DNA of 6,660 nucleotides from Synergistaceae bacterium (GCA_022837505.1 JALHFZ010000082.1:1-6660), one strand, 5' to 3'. Counted from the stretch's first letter, positions 1 through 6,294 are shown. Notes: generated from the letters alone by a model not told the origin. Made by a program: numbers and translations.

Positions 1-238
1 ACTCCCCCCCCCATGTTCTATACTGCGAAAATTCGCGCGTCTGCATCCGGCGTTAGCGGGAAGACAAATGCGCCAGCGATTTTCAGCCCCCCTCCCCATG
101 CTCCTCCCGTGCGTCCGTATGACGTGCGTAGAGCCCCTAAAACGGCCTTTTTTCACTCAAGAGGGTGTAGATGTCCTCTCGACGGAAAAGAGGCGTTTCC
201 AGGGGCTCCAGCGGCCTCTCCGGGGGCTCTCCGTGGAC
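1..238. other. Left end without a supportable gene
   Basis: There is no credible coding region. The stretch begins with a nine-C tract (4-12) and has a short inverted repeat GCGAA-AA-TTCGC (26-37). It also has CTCTCCGGGGG-type runs (216-226) that recur near 6508. On the minus strand an ATG at 99 follows GGGAGGAG too closely (about 1 nt) and opens a frame that runs off the left edge. It looks spurious. Confidence 0.35.
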
Positions 239-271
239 AAAAAGAGAGAGGGGCTCAGACTCCCCTCTCTC
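239..271 (-). terminator. Intrinsic terminator after the start-less frame
   Basis: A perfect 10-bp GC-rich stem pairs 262-271 (CCCCTCTCTC) with 244-253 (GAGAGAGGGG) around an 8-nt loop. On the minus strand five T residues follow (complement of 239-243). It lies 9 bp past the stop at 281-283, the usual position for the terminator of that gene, and supports the idea that the 281-526 frame was once the end of a transcribed gene. Confidence 0.82.
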
Positions 272-280
272 CCGTCTTTC

Positions 281-526
281 CTATGCGGCCCCATGCTTCT
301 GGTCCTCCTTCAGCTCCGCAGCGTCCCGCTCCAGATGGAAGCTCTTCATCGTCTGGTTGACGCTCTCTTTCTTGAAGAGGTCCATGGGGTCTATCGTGGC
401 CATGTCCTCAGCGATCCGCTCCGCGTCCTTCGGCTCCTTCGGCGCGGAGGAGAAGAACTTCTCCAGCCTCCCCAGAAGAGAGACGGCTACCTGGAGGCGT
501 ACTGTCGGAGAAGGGTTTTTTAGATA
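281..526 (-). pseudogene. Start-less open frame, probable 3' remnant of a lost gene (81 codons)
   Basis: On the minus strand an open frame runs from just after a TAG at 527-529 to a TAG at 281-283. It begins YLKNPSPTVRLQVAVSLLGR, continues with LEKFFSSAPKEPKDAERIAE, and ends ELKEDQKHGAA. The composition is protein-like: hydrophilic, helical, rich in K/E/D and free of the proline-serine runs of spurious GC-rich frames. There is no ATG, GTG or TTG in the first 41 codons; the first ATG, at 403, would give only 40 aa (MATIDPMDLF...) and has a poor ribosome-binding site. The frame begins right at the foot of the 530-580 terminator and ends just before the 239-271 terminator. The simplest reading is the tail of a larger gene joined here by rearrangement and still followed by its own terminator. 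The stretch NPSPTVRLQVAVSLL recalls small phage DNA-binding or terminase-small-type proteins, but only weakly, and I assign no function. Confidence 0.5.
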
Positions 527-529
527 CTA

Positions 530-580
530 AAAAGCCTCCCCTAAGGAGAAGGAGCCCAGGGGCTTCTCCGGGGAGGTTTT
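530..580 (-). terminator. Strong hairpin terminator, probably bidirectional
   Basis: The outer stem pairs 535-541 (CCTCCCC) with 570-576 (GGGGAGG), extended by G-T and A-T pairs at the base. An inner 7-bp stem pairs 545-551 (GGAGAAG) with 563-569 (CTTCTCC). On the minus strand the stem ends in five T residues (complement of 529-533), and on the plus strand in four T residues (577-580). It would stop any operon transcript that passes the origin. The start-less frame begins directly beyond it. Confidence 0.75.
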
Positions 581-637
581 GATCTTGGTTTAGAGCGTGA
601 ATCGACGGCGACCGAAGGGGAGCAAGGAGGTTCACAA

Positions 638-685
638 GATATCATGTCTTTATGACATTTATGGGTTGTGAACTTTACAGTGATA
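638..685. other. AT-rich stretch, candidate unwinding element
   Basis: This is the most AT-rich segment next to the iterons in an otherwise GC-rich window. It contains GATATC and a small inverted repeat ATGTC-TTTAT-GACAT (644-658). It lies between the inverted boxes TTCACAA (631-637) and TTGTGAA (666-672), extending slightly past the second. An AT-rich stretch beside iterons is the normal place for initial strand opening, so I read it as the possible unwinding element. No promoter with good -10 and -35 boxes was visible here. Confidence 0.4.
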
Positions 686-704
686 GCAACGGTTTAGAGG
701 GTAC

Positions 705-764
705 TTAGTCCGGGGTTGTCCGCGATTAGTCCGGGGTTGTCCGGATTTAGTCGGGGGTTGTCCG
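705..764 (+). repeat. Iteron cluster A: three 18-bp direct repeats, 21-bp period
   Basis: Copies begin at 705, 726 and 747. The first two read TTAGTCCGGGGTTGTCCG; the third reads TTAGTCGGGGGTTGTCCG, one base different. The 21-bp spacing is two helical turns, so a protein bound to each copy would sit on the same DNA face, as in iteron-type plasmid origins. Each repeat contains CCGG-GGTTGT-CCGG or a close variant, so the ends of the core are themselves inverted. Confidence 0.9.
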
Positions 765-794
765 GGTGCTCTTGTGAACTCTCCCCCCCCTGCT

Positions 795-835
795 AAAAAG
801 AGCCCTTCCCGCTGTTTGCAACGGTTCAGGCTCTT
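795..835 (-). terminator. Possible terminator hairpin downstream of the operon, inside the origin
   Basis: On the minus strand, arms AAGAGCC and GGCTCTT (829-835 and 798-804) enclose a 24-nt loop and are followed by five T residues (complement of 795-799). The hairpin lies 26 bp past the initiator stop. The loop is long for an intrinsic terminator but may fold further (GTT-TGC-AAC near 814-822), and it contains the second GCAACGG element. Termination here would keep operon transcription out of iteron cluster A. Confidence 0.4.
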
Positions 836-836
836 C

Positions 837-878
837 TTAGTCCGGGGTTGTCCGGAGGAGTTAGTCTGGGGTTGTCCG
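837..878 (+). repeat. Iteron cluster B: two 18-bp direct repeats, 24-bp period
   Basis: Copies begin at 837 (TTAGTCCGGGGTTGTCCG) and 861 (TTAGTCTGGGGTTGTCCG, one change). The second copy overlaps the 3' end of the large helix-turn-helix gene: its first three bases are the complement of that gene's TAA stop, and the rest encodes the C-terminal residues RTTPD. Spacing is 24 bp instead of the 21 bp of cluster A, and the cluster lies 90 bp from the last copy of cluster A. Confidence 0.9.
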
Positions 879-2882
879 GCCTCCCGTTGTGAATCTCTTC
901 CGGAGTTTTTCCCATGCCTTTGCGTCCTCCGGAGAGATGCGTCTCTGCCCGGTTTCGATGTAGTAAATTAGGGTTTTGCTTCTCCCCAGCGCTCTGGCGG
1001 CTTCTGTTCGAGTGAGCCCCATTTTTATCCGCTGCTCCATGAATTTCTTCCCGGAGAAGGTATCCCCGTTCCCCAGAGTCTTCTTCTCCTTCGGGAGGCT
1101 CTTCTGTCCGGATACCGGCGGCGGCGTCAATTCCAGGCGGCTCTCCAGAAGGCGCGGGAAAAAGTTTCGTGATCTTCTTCCCTCCCCGTTCCCCATGGCC
1201 GCGATATACTCCGGCGACCGCTCGACGGTCCAGCCTCTCTCCTCCATGGCGGCCAGGGTGCTCTCCAGCTTGTTGGCCGTATTGTTGCGCTTCCTCTTGT
1301 CCCCGGAGGGGTTCTCCATGCTGGTGATCTCCTCCGGCTTCAGAAGGTTCTCCAGAAGCGTCCGGACGATGAAGCGGTGCTCTCGATACGACGCGAAGCA
1401 GCTTGTAAAGACTCCCAGCTTAATGGCCCAGTCCTCCGTCTTCGGGTTGAACTCCAGGACGCTCTTGGAGAGGTAGGAGTAATGGAGCCCCGTATCCTTC
1501 CCGCTCTCATGCATGGCCCATCGTCCTGCTCGAACGTGGACGTTCAGGTCCACAGCAACATCCAGCCCCTCGATCTCCTCCAACATCCCCTGGGTTCTCC
1601 GGAGGATGGAGACGTCCCAGAGGGGCTCCGGCTCGTCCGTCTTCCAGATGGTCCCGTCCCGGTCCGGCTTGCTCCTAACGTCCACATGAATGGCGCGGAG
1701 GCTTTTCAGATGTCCCTCCAGCTCTTGGAGCTGCTCCACTCTGGAGAGTCTCCGCCGCTTCCCTGTCTCCGGGTCCAGCTTCTTCTCCTCGTTCAGGCGG
1801 AGGAGTTTTATCAGCGCGTCTCCGTCCGCCCGTGCGAAACAAGCCCAGGGCTTCTCAGACTCCATGCAGTAGGCGGCGAATTGGATATGAAGGAGCCCCG
1901 TCTTCACTCCCAGAGTTTGAACGATCCTCCATGCCTCATCCCCTGGGAGGGCTTGAACTGTCCCTGCTTGATCCTTCCGTGCTATCAGGTAGGTGATTTT
2001 CTTCTCCTTCGGGGGTCTGTAGAACGGGTATCCCTTCGGGGCGTTTTGCCAGAAGCTTGGGTTACAGACGGAGCGAAATCCCTCCCGGATAAAAAACGGG
2101 GAGGAGGCGAAGCGTACACCGTTCAGGCTCTCTAATATCGTGGAGGATGAAGGAATAACATCCAGCGGTTCCTTGGAGGAGATGGGAGTCATGGCCTGGG
2201 GAGGAGGGGTTCCCGTTGTCTTTTGAAACATGGGACATTCGGAAGCGCAGCCGATACATCCATCCTCCGGCTCCGTGAAGGTCGCGGTCCCTAGTCCCAG
2301 AGCACAGACTAGATATCTATCTGCTATTGCGGACAACAGAGGTACAGCTTCAGGTTTGGCCGTTGTTTTATAGTCCGGGAAAAATGAGGAGATGGCTCTC
2401 GGGTGGAAAATAGGAGCTTGCGAGTAGAGGAAAAACCGCACTCCGGCGAAATGGATCAGTCTCTCCTCGGTATCCTTCGGGGCTTTGTCGAGCTCCTTTG
2501 CAGCCTTCTCCATAGCCTTGAAAAGGGCGTCTGTTTGTTGCTTGGCTCCCTCCGGCGTTACCATGATTTCTCCGGTCTCGTCTCGACGGAGAATAGAGGG
2601 GCGTTTCTTTCTGGCGGAGGTGATCTGTTCGTCCAGGAAGAGCTGCTCCAAGAAGAGAGGATCATAATCTTCCAGACAATCCAGGTCGTAGATGTCTGAA
2701 GTATCTTCCAGGGCGTTCTCCCAGTCGATCCCTCCATCCTCCCGTCTTGCCTTGATGATCTTCCCGGCCTCCTCCATGTACTTCTCCAGCGCCTTCCGTG
2801 CGCTCGGGGAGAGGTCCTCCGCGTGCTCGAATCTCTCCCCGAAGGGTCTGTATCTTTGAAAAGGTTTTCTCCTCTCGTCCAT
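861..2882 (-). CDS. Large helix-turn-helix protein, putative replication initiator (673 aa)
   Basis: I cannot name this family with certainty. The firmest domain is at the C-terminus: residues about 612-663 form a Cro/CI (XRE)-like helix-turn-helix (MEQRIKMGLTRTEAARALG, then SKTLIYYIETGQRRIS). The long middle part (about 290-585) is mixed alpha/beta and contains LPGDEAWRIVQTLG, LLHIQFAAYC, LEGHLKSLRAIHVDV, PLWDVSIL and FIVRTLLENLLKPE. From memory, this order resembles large HTH-ended proteins of cyanobacterial and other plasmids. A small cysteine cluster C209-x2-C212-x3-C216 may bind metal. The N-terminal 150 residues are charged and helical. The start is supported by GGAGAGGAG at 2891-2899, 8 nt upstream, and by the 4-nt gap to the primase-helicase stop. 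Two things argue for an initiator: it follows a primase-helicase in one operon, and it ends inside the iteron array, so that its last residues (RTTPD) and stop are encoded by an iteron. A pure transcriptional regulator is possible, but the size argues against it. Confidence 0.8.
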   Translation of the reverse strand: MDERRKPFQRYRPFGERFEHAEDLSPSARKALEKYMEEAGKIIKARREDGGIDWENALEDTSDIYDLDCLEDYDPLFLEQLFLDEQITSARKKRPSILRRDETGEIMVTPEGAKQQTDALFKAMEKAAKELDKAPKDTEERLIHFAGVRFFLYSQAPIFHPRAISSFFPDYKTTAKPEAVPLLSAIADRYLVCALGLGTATFTEPEDGCIGCASECPMFQKTTGTPPPQAMTPISSKEPLDVIPSSSTILESLNGVRFASSPFFIREGFRSVCNPSFWQNAPKGYPFYRPPKEKKITYLIARKDQAGTVQALPGDEAWRIVQTLGVKTGLLHIQFAAYCMESEKPWACFARADGDALIKLLRLNEEKKLDPETGKRRRLSRVEQLQELEGHLKSLRAIHVDVRSKPDRDGTIWKTDEPEPLWDVSILRRTQGMLEEIEGLDVAVDLNVHVRAGRWAMHESGKDTGLHYSYLSKSVLEFNPKTEDWAIKLGVFTSCFASYREHRFIVRTLLENLLKPEEITSMENPSGDKRKRNNTANKLESTLAAMEERGWTVERSPEYIAAMGNGEGRRSRNFFPRLLESRLELTPPPVSGQKSLPKEKKTLGNGDTFSGKKFMEQRIKMGLTRTEAARALGRSKTLIYYIETGQRRISPEDAKAWEKLRKRFTTGGRTTPD

Positions 2883-2886
2883 GGAT

Positions 2887-5328
2887 TCAGCTCCTCTCCG
2901 TGATCCCCATATTCTCTAGAAATGCCGATGTATCGGATTGCTCCTCCTCCGGCTCATCGTCCAGCCTCCAGAGAGGTCTGTCATAACTCAGAGAGACAGG
3001 CTCTCCCCCTACTCTCCCGTTTCGATTCTTCAGGACGGAAAGAGAGAAGTCCGGAATCTTCCCATCGTCCGCAGCGGCTTCTTCCCGTTGCCCGGCGACC
3101 GCGTTGTACAGTCCCAGAATGAGGTTGGCGTCCTGCTCCAAGTCCCCCGCCTCCCGCAGAAACTCCGGGCGCAGTACATGATTCAACGTGAGGTGTTTTG
3201 CGGATGAAGCCTTCTCCATGGCCTTCCGGTTGATTTGTGCTCCAGCGATCAGGGGGAGGTCCTCCTCGACCGCAGTATCCCGGATGATCCCGGAGACGGA
3301 TTGAACTCTCTGGTATGCGGAGGCGGCCTTCAGGTCTTCGGGAGGTGGTACGATCTGCATATAGTCCAGGAAGACGCTCCCCAACTCGTCTCCGTATCGG
3401 CTCCGAAGTCCCCGGAGGGCGCTCCCCAGTTGTCTGGCGTCTCCCGGCCTGTAGGCGACGATCAGCCTCTTGCTCTCCAGAGCGCTCCGGAGGGTCTCCC
3501 ATGTCTTGTTAATGCGGTCGATATGCCTCTTGTCGCTGCTGCTGAAAAGGTAGTCTCCCCGGATGATCTTCTGGTACTCCGGGAGTTGGTAGTCCTTCCC
3601 CTCTTCCCCCAGCATGATATTGGCCATGGATACGAAGAGCTTGGAGATGATCCAGTGCGCGTCCTCCTCGTAGGAGGCGAATACATGCCGCTTCTCCGGC
3701 TCCAGCTCCATCTGCTTCCGGAGGAGGTTCAGGAGTACCATTGTCTTTCCGTGCGAAGGTCTCCCGGCTACCAGAGTAATGGCTCCTCGCGGAATCCGGA
3801 GGCGCTTGTCCAGCTCTCGGAATCCCGTCCGCAGTCCCTCCCCGGCGCGGCTCAGACAGGAGACAAGATGGTCCATGGAGAAGTCCGGGAAAAGGTTCTC
3901 AGCCAGTCCCTCCCGGTTCCGTCTGTCCTCCGTCTCGATCCTCCCCCGAAGGAGAGAGAGGGCTTCCTCCGGCTCGTCCTTTACCTTCTCCCCGGCCTGT
4001 CGGAGGGTCTTCTCCAGCTCCCTGGCCAGGGCGTCCCGCTCCGCTCGTTCTCTCGCAGTCTCCAGAAAGGGCTCCAGGTCCCAGGGGTCCAGCTCCAGCG
4101 CCTCTCCCATGATCCCCGTGGCCTCTTTCACGTCCAGAGGATGGCGCAGCCCCCGGATCAGCGCCTCCATATCCTTGAAGGCGTCGGTCCTCCCCATGTC
4201 CGTGGTCAGGTCATGCTTCCCGGCGATCCTGCGAAGAAGCCACTTGATCCCGCGACCGTCCGCCCCGGCCTGTTCCAGTGTTTTCCGCAGCGCGTCCGCT
4301 CCCCGCGTCCGGATCAGCTCGTCCGGGTCTTTGGCTCCCTCGATCTCCGCGACGAAGACGGAGAAGTCCTCCCCCAGTGTCTTCCGGATGATGGCCTCCG
4401 TTCCTTTTTTGCCGGCCTCGTCTCCGTCCAGACAGAGGATCAGCTTCTTGATCCCCTTCCGGCGGAGGGCGTCCAGTTGGCCGTCCACAAGGTTGGAGCC
4501 CCCCAGACTGACCACATTGGCTATCCCCGCAGCTCCGGCGGCCAGGGCGTCCAGTTGCCCCTCCACAAGGATGGCCGCGTCTCCCCGGAGGGCGTGGGCT
4601 CCGAAGGGCGCGGCTTTTACTCCCGTGTACTCCCCCAGGGGCTTGTACTTGTCCGCCTCCTTCTCTCCCTCCTGAAGCGGCCTTGTCAGTCTCCCCAGGA
4701 AGGCGGAGATGGTTCCGTCCGGCGCTCGATAGGGAAATACCAGCTTGTAGTCTCCCCGGCTCCCTCCTCCGGTAATGGCGTAGGAGAGGGCTTCCGGCGT
4801 CCCGCCTTGAATCTCCCCTAAGAAGGAGAGGGTCTTTCCGGCTCCGGGAAAAGCTCCCAGTCCCATGCTCTTGATCTGCTCGTCCGAATATCCCCGGCTC
4901 CGGAGGTAGTCCAGAGTCTCTCCTCCTTCGGGGCTCCAGAGCGTCCTCTCGAAGAAGTCCGCGATCCTCTCCAGGGTCTCCTTCTCCTCATGCTTCAGCT
5001 TCCAGGCGGCCTCGTCCTCCGGCTTCCAGCTCGTCTCCACTCCGGCCAGCTTCCCCAGCATGGAGAGGGCTTCCCCGAAGGAGAGGCGATCCCGCCCCAT
5101 GATGTAGTCCAGAAGACTGCTTCTGTATCCGCAGCTCCCCCGATTGCAGACGATCCTGGGCGCGGGGTGCGTATCGTTGGGGAGGTAGAGATAGGCGCGG
5201 CGCTTCTCTCTGCACTCCGGACAATCCACTTCATAGGCTCCTCCCCGGCGGCGCGGCTCCAGCTCCGGAACAAGGTCCGCGATCCCGTCCCCCAGGCGCT
5301 CGAATATCTCCAGCTTTTTGCTGCTCAT
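2887..5328 (-). CDS. Bifunctional DNA primase / DnaB-family replicative helicase (813 aa)
   Basis: One polypeptide carries both replication-fork activities, in the style of T7 gp4. The N-terminus has a zinc-binding module (C36-x2-C39 and C61-x4-C66, followed by YRSSLLDYI), as in DnaG-type primases. Residues about 135-240 form the primase catalytic core (YLRSRGYSDEQI, then LVFPYRAPDGTISAFLGR). A Toprim domain follows, with the glutamate motif VEGQLD (255-260), the metal-binding CLDGDEAG (299-306, D301 and D303) and KDPDELI (333-339). After a charged helical linker (about 420-475) comes a RecA-like helicase domain with Walker A AGRPSHGKT (521-529), Walker B VFLDYMQIV (652-660), the AGAQINR sensor motif (695-701) and KNRNG (767-771), the likely arginine finger. 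All catalytic residues I looked for are present. The start overlaps the previous stop (ATGA), with AGAGGG 7 nt upstream at 5336-5341. The stop lies 4 nt before the next start. The gene lets the element prime and unwind its own origin, leaving polymerase to the host. Confidence 0.95.
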   Translation of the reverse strand: MSSKKLEIFERLGDGIADLVPELEPRRRGGAYEVDCPECREKRRAYLYLPNDTHPAPRIVCNRGSCGYRSSLLDYIMGRDRLSFGEALSMLGKLAGVETSWKPEDEAAWKLKHEEKETLERIADFFERTLWSPEGGETLDYLRSRGYSDEQIKSMGLGAFPGAGKTLSFLGEIQGGTPEALSYAITGGGSRGDYKLVFPYRAPDGTISAFLGRLTRPLQEGEKEADKYKPLGEYTGVKAAPFGAHALRGDAAILVEGQLDALAAGAAGIANVVSLGGSNLVDGQLDALRRKGIKKLILCLDGDEAGKKGTEAIIRKTLGEDFSVFVAEIEGAKDPDELIRTRGADALRKTLEQAGADGRGIKWLLRRIAGKHDLTTDMGRTDAFKDMEALIRGLRHPLDVKEATGIMGEALELDPWDLEPFLETARERAERDALARELEKTLRQAGEKVKDEPEEALSLLRGRIETEDRRNREGLAENLFPDFSMDHLVSCLSRAGEGLRTGFRELDKRLRIPRGAITLVAGRPSHGKTMVLLNLLRKQMELEPEKRHVFASYEEDAHWIISKLFVSMANIMLGEEGKDYQLPEYQKIIRGDYLFSSSDKRHIDRINKTWETLRSALESKRLIVAYRPGDARQLGSALRGLRSRYGDELGSVFLDYMQIVPPPEDLKAASAYQRVQSVSGIIRDTAVEEDLPLIAGAQINRKAMEKASSAKHLTLNHVLRPEFLREAGDLEQDANLILGLYNAVAGQREEAAADDGKIPDFSLSVLKNRNGRVGGEPVSLSYDRPLWRLDDEPEEEQSDTSAFLENMGITERS

Positions 5329-5507
5329 ACCTTGTCCCTCTGAATGAACTCCAGTAGGTCAGACTCCCTCACTCTCCAGACTCGTCCGGCCTTCAGAGCG
5401 GGGAGGTTCCCCGCTCGAACGTACTTCCGGATCGTGTTCTCGGTCAGTTGGAGCCTCTCGGCCACTTGCGCGATTGTTAGAAGTCTCTCGTCTCGAAATG
5501 CCGTCAT
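5325..5507 (-). CDS. Small helix-turn-helix DNA-binding protein, excisionase/MerR-like (60 aa)
   Basis: This is a single-domain DNA-binding protein of the excisionase type (HTH_17-like). Residues about 9-55 carry the family pattern: LLTIAQVAERLQLTENTIRKYV forms the helix-turn-helix in two parts (LTIAQVAERL, then TENTIRKYV), followed by the wing segment AGNLPALKAGRVWRV and the closing helix ESDLLEFI. Such proteins act as recombination directionality factors or small regulators. I chose the ATG at 5507 because AGGGAGGG lies at 5519-5526, 11 nt upstream. An in-frame GTG at 5531 would add eight residues and overlap the recombinase stop by 4 bp (GTGA), but it has no good ribosome-binding site of its own. 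The 3' end overlaps the primase-helicase start as ATGA. Its place right after the recombinase suggests that it controls recombination direction or represses the operon promoter; that role is inference. Confidence 0.87.
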   Translation of the reverse strand: MTAFRDERLLTIAQVAERLQLTENTIRKYVRAGNLPALKAGRVWRVRESDLLEFIQRDKV

Positions 5508-5527
5508 TATGTATTTTTCCCTCCCTT

Positions 5528-6220
5528 TCACGAATAAAGCGCGTTTTGCAGCACATAGGAGACGGTAGAGGCATACCAGCGGCCTCCCTTTTTCGTCGGG
5601 GCTCCGGAGGCGTTCAGCCAGTCCGCGATTCTCCGGAGGGGCTCCCCGGCCTCCCGGCGGCTCTTCATCTCGCGGATCAGTCCCAGCTCCTCCTCGTTCG
5701 CCTCCAGCATGTCTCCGGCGCGGTCATACCCCATGGGCGTGGGTCCGTATGCCTCCCCATGGCTCTTCTTGTGGCGAAGCGCCGTTGTGGTCCGCTCCGC
5801 TATGAGGTTCCGCTCCAGCTCCGCGAACGATGCCATTGTTGAGAAAAAGAATCTCCCCATGGCCGTGGCGGTGTTGACGGTCTGGCCTCCCATGTCCACA
5901 AGGTGGAGACTCACTCCTCTTTGATCCCAGTCCCGCGTACAGGTCAGCGCGTCTATTGCGTCCCTGAAGAGACGATCCAGCTTCAGCGCTATCACGTGCG
6001 CGGCTTGTTTCTTGGATACGATCTCGATCAGCTTCTTTCCTTCGGGGCGCGTGTGCAGCGGCTTGGAGGCGGAGACTCCCTCCTCCCGGAAGAAGGCGAC
6101 GATCTCCAGATTCTGGAGTGTGCAGTATGCGCGGAGGCGCTCTTCCTGGGCTTCCAGAGAGACTCCCTGGAGGGCTTGCTCCTGAGTCGATACTCGAACG
6201 TAGCATACCGCTTTTTCCAT
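5528..6220 (-). CDS. Serine site-specific recombinase (resolvase/invertase family, 230 aa)
   Basis: This gene encodes a serine recombinase, which cuts and rejoins DNA at specific sites through a phosphoserine link. The N-terminal resolvase domain (residues about 3-148) shows the catalytic motif YVRVS with Ser11 and Arg9, then SLEAQ (21-25), the LDRLFRD motif (81-87, with the expected Asp and Arg residues), and the long helix region FAELERNLIAERT (132-144). Residues about 158-230 match the start of the 'Recombinase' domain: GPTPMGY, then RRIADWLN, then PTKKGGRW. The protein stops there, without the zinc ribbon and coiled coil of large serine integrases, so it is longer than a classic resolvase but shorter than a phage integrase. 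The ATG is well supported by AGGAGG at 6229-6234, 8 nt upstream. It is first in the operon, directly behind the promoter and the 24-bp palindrome, a position typical of a resolvase or integrase beside its site. Its stop overlaps a possible GTG start of the next gene. The family call is firm; whether it resolves multimers or integrates the element is not shown. Confidence 0.93.
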   Translation of the reverse strand: MEKAVCYVRVSTQEQALQGVSLEAQEERLRAYCTLQNLEIVAFFREEGVSASKPLHTRPEGKKLIEIVSKKQAAHVIALKLDRLFRDAIDALTCTRDWDQRGVSLHLVDMGGQTVNTATAMGRFFFSTMASFAELERNLIAERTTTALRHKKSHGEAYGPTPMGYDRAGDMLEANEEELGLIREMKSRREAGEPLRRIADWLNASGAPTKKGGRWYASTVSYVLQNALYS

Positions 6221-6265
6221 GTCCGTCTCCTCCTCTTTCTGTTTTATCGCTTCCTGATGTATCTC

Positions 6266-6294
6266 ATTATACTCTGATGATTGTTGAGAGTCAA
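6266..6294 (-). promoter_or_regulatory. Sigma-70 type promoter of the replication operon
   Basis: On the minus strand, TTGACT (6289-6294) and TATAAT (6266-6271) are separated by exactly 17 bp. This is one base from the full consensus at -35 and perfect at -10. Transcription should start near 6259, giving a leader of about 39 nt that carries AGGAGG at 6229-6234, 8 nt before the recombinase ATG. I saw no other convincing promoter within the four genes, so this one probably drives the whole operon. The region just upstream is rich in A/T tracts, which could act as an UP element or an operator. Confidence 0.85.

Larger units (their letters stand above)
631..899. other. Putative replication origin with iterons (oriV)
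   Basis: This segment combines the usual parts of an iteron origin. It has five 18-bp repeats in two clusters, two copies of a GCAACGGTTYAG element (686-697 and 818-829), and TTGTGAA boxes at 666-672, 772-778 and 887-893. An inverted TTCACAA lies at 631-637, and an AT-rich stretch at about 638-685. The order TTGTGAA, GCAACGG, iterons occurs twice, followed by a last TTGTGAA, so the segment looks like a duplicated module. In both modules GCAACGG begins exactly 19 bp before the first iteron. The origin lies directly downstream of, and overlaps, the gene for the putative initiator. I found no clear DnaA box of the TTATCCACA type. The origin function is inferred from structure and context. Confidence 0.72.

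Noticed and set aside
68..523. Plus-strand open frames over the left end
   Set aside because: They are antisense to the 281-526 frame and run through the 239-271 terminator. Composition is low-information.
408..635. Minus-strand GTG open frame across the 530-580 hairpin
   Set aside because: It reads straight through the terminator and then in a different frame over the more protein-like 281-526 frame. A programmed shift between them would need +1 slippage at six A residues, with no supporting signal.
631..639. DnaA box
   Set aside because: The nearest candidate, around TTCACAA, shares only the CACA part with TTATCCACA; the first positions do not match.
705..878. CRISPR array
   Set aside because: The 18-bp repeats at 21 to 24-bp steps leave only 3-6 bp between neighbours, so there is no room for spacers; the one 72-bp gap contains origin elements. 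No cas gene is present.
1377..2135. Plus-strand open frame opposite the putative initiator
   Set aside because: No ribosome-binding site or domain pattern, and fully antisense to a gene with a good start and a helix-turn-helix.
3235..4821. Long plus-strand open frame (528 codons) opposite the primase-helicase
   Set aside because: It lies wholly antisense to a gene with intact zinc, Toprim, Walker A and Walker B motifs. Its product is a low-information run of L, P, V and G with no domain. It is a shadow of GC-rich codon use.
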